This document shows, in pieces, positions 63,353 to 64,000 of a DNA stretch of 64,000 bases (within the stretch, counting starts at the first letter, position 1; the number at the start of each line of letters is the position of its first letter). The position numbers and the translations under genes are program-made. Origin of the DNA: Scylla paramamosain. Taxonomy: Eukaryota; Arthropoda; Malacostraca; Decapoda; Portunidae. The DNA lies in NCBI RefSeq assembly GCF_035594125.1, contig NC_087151.1, forward strand, positions 23,021,069 through 23,085,068, given 5' to 3'. The notes beneath the pieces were generated by a model, which had not been told where the DNA came from, did not search any database, and was given only the letters and a program-made list of their open reading frames with translations.

Positions 63353-64000
63353 AAAAATATGTATTATAAATGTTTTTGAATTTGCTAGATACTAAAACGT
63401 CAAAATGCATGCAAAGCACACTATATTTGAAAATAAAATAACATTACCGAAAAACGTGGGTTTTGATGGTTTTCAACTGTTTACGTGCCGAAACGCTAAA
63501 ACGCATTCAAAACATAAGACTCATTTATGGAGATATCGAACAACTTCATTTTAAATGTATTTTTAGTGATTTTTGAGCTTGTTAGGTAACAAAACCCCAA
63601 AATGCAAGCAAAACACTCTTTATACAATAATGAGATCACAGGTCCAGAAACGTGTCATTTGTGTGTTTTTGAGCATATCAGCCACGAAAACACTAAAAAG
63701 CATGGAAAACACCCGATATAAGAAAATTAAAGAATATTACCAAAATCGTGTATTTTGACGGTTATTAAGCTTGTAACATACCAAAACTCTAAAATGGAAG
63801 CAAAAATACACTTACTAGTGAAAAAGAACATTACAAAAAACGGATGTTTTGAGTCTGAGTTTATCAAAACGCCAAAACACATGGAAATATGCTAATATGT
63901 GGATACAATGATAGTATTACAAACGTATTTGACAAGTGTTTTTAAGGTTCACCGGTGCTGAAACGTTAAAACATGTTAATATTACTTTATGTTTAGTAAC
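63353..64000 (+). repeat. Satellite array, forward orientation
   Basis: About seven monomers continuing the array interrupted at 54,847. Types with GGTGCTGAAACG (near 63,953) resemble the 21-kb variant subfamily, so subfamilies intermix here. No gene is seen. Confidence 0.87.

Overview
This is a gene-poor window of an animal nuclear genome, most likely an arthropod and plausibly a decapod crustacean. That inference rests on the amount of simple repeat, the AT-rich satellite, APE-type LINEs, a GIY-YIG Penelope-like element and a Maverick/Polinton-type element. The species cannot be fixed from the sequence. About three quarters of the window is one diverged AT-rich satellite of roughly 95-bp monomers, interrupted by mobile elements and microsatellites.

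Layout. Satellite in forward orientation fills most of 1-8,086. It is interrupted by a LINE copy (263-2,345), a long TA tract and a short reverse LINE fragment (6,835-7,275). A forward LINE fragment (8,087-8,692) is fused to a 5'-truncated Penelope-like element (8,693-10,512). From 10,513 the satellite is inverted. The stretch 10,513-15,178 is a near-identical reverse copy of 262-4,727, so the left quarter is a giant inverted repeat. The longest LINE copy (13,141-16,289) lies at its outer edge. Reverse-orientation satellite continues to about 37,020, with one forward block (20,947-22,378), two degenerate LINE copies (24,311-26,587 and 30,492-33,217), a LINE split by an unidentified insertion (37,021-39,315) and several (TA)n tracts. 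A microsatellite cluster at 39,316-40,474 encloses a GC-richer candidate coding exon for a small cysteine-rich peptide (40,068-40,218). Forward satellite then runs from 40,562 to the end, in a clear five-monomer higher-order pattern of about 480 bp.

The most informative object is an 8.5-kb Maverick/Polinton (adintovirus-like) provirus at 54,855-63,352, inserted inside one satellite monomer. All its genes lie on the minus strand: protein-primed family-B DNA polymerase, A32-like packaging ATPase, a retrovirus-type integrase with chromodomain, three small or unassigned genes, minor capsid (penton-like) protein, a small glycine-rich virion-type protein, and the first ~86 codons of the major capsid protein, cut off by satellite. 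The ATPase is intact. Polymerase, integrase and penton carry several frameshifts and stops. No terminal inverted repeats or adenain-type protease were seen, so this is a decayed internal fragment. Polymerase, integrase, ATPase and capsid genes together would make a self-synthesising virus-like transposon.

Most long open frames in the satellite are a by-product of stop-poor monomers and are not listed as genes. The strongest leads are the provirus and its unassigned genes, the inverted duplication with shared LINE lesions, the higher-order satellite organisation, the Penelope element with a damaged catalytic box, and the isolated cysteine-rich exon.
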